Assembly: GCA_958298945.1 (NCBI GenBank) | Contig: OY282605.1 | Location: forward strand, 123,438,267-123,502,266 | DNA length: 64,000 nt | Source of the DNA: Atherix ibis | Lineage: Eukaryota; Arthropoda; Insecta; Diptera; Athericidae | Reading direction: 5' to 3' | Part shown: piece by piece, positions 61,662 to 64,000 of the stretch | How positions within the stretch are numbered: position 1 is the first letter of the stretch | How the letters are laid out: every line of letters starts with the position of its first letter | Notes under the pieces: model-generated | Told to the model about the DNA's origin: nothing | Seen by the model: the letters and a program-made list of their open reading frames with translations, nothing else | The model's database searches: none | Made by a program: the position numbers and the translations under genes

Positions 61662-62030
61662 TTAATGAAAGATCCTCGTACGGCTGGAAATTGAAATCAG
61701 GAATTTTTCCTGTAAAATAACACATGGAATTTTTCCAGTTGTCAGCTTTGTGGGATGCATCGGATATTGCCAAATTCTAGTATAATGGGGCTTTTTTATG
61801 AATTTGTAGTGATTCTTAGGTAGGGTGGTTCCGACGAGAATAAGGAGGCTAAAAATGGACAACTCCCCCAGCCTAATGAATCCATTCCAATGCTGCCAGC
61901 CACGTTTTGTATTTCTTCCGAATATTTGTGTTAGCCATACTCGGAATGTATAAATAGTCAATTTTGGTTGTAGTGCGTTACGATGGAAAACAGGTGCACA
62001 ACAAGAAAAACCTGTCAGTCTACAATGCAA
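61662..62030 (-). other. 122-codon open frame, unknown
   Basis: Longest uninterrupted frame in the window. It starts MHCRLTGFSCCAPVFHRNAL and has a basic centre (FGRNTKRGWQHWNGFIRLGE) and one hydrophobic run (LSIFSLLILVGTTL). Residue use is more protein-like than in neighbouring frames, and the local GC content is higher. I recognise no family, see no clear splice sites, and the ATG context gives no help. Chance, transposon remnant or lineage-specific gene are all possible. Confidence 0.25.
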
Positions 62031-63033
62031 TCGTACTGGTTTAGAACAACACTACTAACCAGCAGAACACTTTAACTGCCCACATACTCTCCTCTACTCC
62101 TCACAACGTCGAATCACTTCCATGCACATTAATACCATTTATTTGTTTGCTCAGTTCAGTCGCCAATTTATTGCAATTGCGAGTGCATGCCTCAAATCAA
62201 AACAATTTTCAAGTTTCGCCTCGAATTTTCTAAATATTTAGTATTTCTGTAAGCATTTATTCCAGTGCAGCTGGTTCACTATTATGAGATGCTTACATGG
62301 CAATAGAAGATATCGAAGGGTTGCAGAAATCCTACAAAAATCTGTATGACGCCCCATTCGAATGTTTCGCATTCTGCTCCCCAACCTCCCACCATACAAA
62401 TAATCCAAATTGAGTGAGGATTTATTGCTCAATGAAAAAGATTTTCCATTTTTTTTTGTTTCTTATCAAATACGTTTTCAAACAATCATACTAATTAATC
62501 TCGTCGACATGACTTTGTTTATTGAAATGAGGACATCCCAGCACTATTCCGTTTTTAATGAAATTATCTTCGGATGAGAGCTTTCGGACTTGACTTATGA
62601 TCTGGACTAGTTGAATTGTTCCAATATGGAAAAAAGTTTCCATTAGAATTGTAGTTTGAGCTTTTCCAATATTGACATCGATTTTTCCCATATTTTCACA
62701 ATATTTGCAATTATTTGCGCTTCACTGTTTTGTATTGTGAAAGAATATTATGACGAAACCTAGTTTCTCTTATGTTATCCGAAAAAAAGTATTGAATTAG
62801 CATCCGTTTTTCTATTCAATGTCCGCAAAAATTTATATCAAATCCTCTGATACCAGCTTTAATAATATTTATAAAAATTTTGTTGATCGACTTACCTCAG
62901 AGTGAAGCTGAAAGTTTTTATTGTTGATTGTAGAATATTTGAATTAAATGAATTGTGTTTATTTAATTTGTTTTGCATAATTTAATTGAATTGAATTTTG
63001 TTGCTGTTGATCTGAATTGTTTTTTATCCAAAC
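62031..63033. other. Noncoding, nothing recognised
   Basis: Minus frames at 62238-62432 and 62491-62691 lack domains. One isolated TGTTGATTGTAGAAT at 62921 matches the tandem repeat further right. Confidence 0.5.
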
Positions 63034-63172
63034 AAAATGTTGATTGTAGAAAAAAATCGTAGAAAATGTTGATTGTAGACAAAAAAATGTTGATTGTAGA
63101 TTAAAGATGAAAATGTTGATTGAAGACAAGAAAATGTTGATTGTAGAAAATAAATGAATGTTGATTGTTGAC
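63034..63172. repeat. Tandem repeat of AAAATGTTGATTGTAGA
   Basis: Six copies of the 17-base core separated by A-rich linkers, spacing 21-29 bp, the last ones diverged (TTGATTGAAGA, TTGATTGTTGA). Confidence 0.9.
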
Positions 63173-64000
63173 TGATTCTTTTTTTTAATTTTTTTTTGTA
63201 TTTATTTTATTAACTGTACTTGTAAGGAACCACTTTACTAAAGAAATCTTTTAAATATAGAAAAAAAGTTTGCTTAGGATAAATTAGATTTAATTAAAGT
63301 TTTTTTAAAGGCAAAAGTAACAATTAACAATAAATGTAGTTCATAATTGTTATTTAACAAATTTCTGGTGGCACTAGTTTTAGTATTATTAGCAATACCA
63401 ATGCTTTTCAAACAATTTCAATATTTACAAAAATTTTATATTACTCTCAATAGTTTAATATGTACTTTTAAAAAGTCCAAGATGAATTATTGAAAATTCA
63501 TAACGAATTACCAAGAGCGCACAATATACTATATACTACTAGCATGTGCAATATATCATCTAATAAACAAATTTCTTTTATGCATAATTAGATGTAGATA
63601 ATTGTTTTGTTCATATTTTTATTTTTATAATTATTAATAATAGCATAAATTATATTTTGATTTTGTTATATGTTGTTTTGTAAACTAAATCTTCAACTTT
63701 ATCTTAAAGTACTTAAAATATTTTTAAATGACAAAATTTTTTCAAACAAATTATCATCCACACTGTCTTGTGGTTCCTCGTAATTCGGCTCCATCGTACA
63801 TATTTAAATTATGTTGCCGTGAATATTCATTGACCACGTATTGCCCTATTAAAATGAATCTTTAAGAAAATTTCTTCACAAATAAATTGAACTATATAGA
63901 AATGTTTTTTCTTCTTTTAAATAAAATTAGAGAATTTTTTAGAAATGTTTTTTTTTAAAAACTATTTTTTTTACTAAATCAATTTTTTTAATAAGTAATT
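63173..64000. other. Noncoding, nothing recognised
   Basis: AT-rich to the end of the window. Confidence 0.6.

Noticed and set aside
1..64000. tRNA genes, CRISPR arrays, operons or bacterial promoters
   Set aside because: No cloverleaf with A and B boxes, no regularly spaced identical repeats with unique spacers, and no packed reading frames; the sequence is animal-like.

Overview
The window looks like a slice of an AT-rich animal genome, most probably an insect and perhaps a fly. It has no operon-like gene packing and almost no long open frames. It does carry fossils of mariner, Jockey-type and RTE-type transposons, a 5S-rRNA-like SINE, and at least one convincing exon with animal-type splice sites. 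The insect assignment is an inference from this repeat mixture. No species-specific gene was identified. Transposon coordinates below are approximate (usually within about 30 bases) because every copy is decayed.

Layout. 1-5.3 kb is AT-rich noncoding DNA with microsatellites, a 26-bp inverted repeat and a reverse-transcriptase fossil on the minus strand. 5.3-17.7 kb holds three internally deleted mariner copies, a decayed protein-like frame on the minus strand (7.6-7.9 kb), the 5S-like SINE with target-site duplication (10.2-10.4 kb), a second reverse-transcriptase fossil, a pair of CRE palindromes and a degenerate 122-bp duplication. 19.3-20.05 kb is a degenerate 12-bp minisatellite followed by a three-arm palindrome. 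22.4-38.2 kb is a run of mariner fossils separated by featureless DNA. Near 40 kb there is a candidate first exon of a small secreted protein (plus strand). 43.6-44.5 kb is the best-preserved Jockey-type fossil, containing two snap-back palindromes. 47.2-47.5 kb is the best gene evidence: a minus-strand exon with strong splice sites and a Tyr/Ala/Pro-rich C-terminal reading frame. 48-57 kb carries more mariner copies, an RTE fossil and a possible inverted-repeat element. 57-64 kb is mostly noncoding, with a palindrome, short repeats and a tandem repeat at 63.1 kb.

How it fits together. The minus-strand exon is the only strong sign of a host gene, so much of the window may be long introns or flanks of that gene. 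The most notable patterns are (i) a mariner family in which several copies share the same internal deletions, suggesting amplification of non-autonomous derivatives, (ii) the 5S-like SINE, and (iii) several near-perfect palindromes with 2-11 nt loops, a signature of template-switch mutation.
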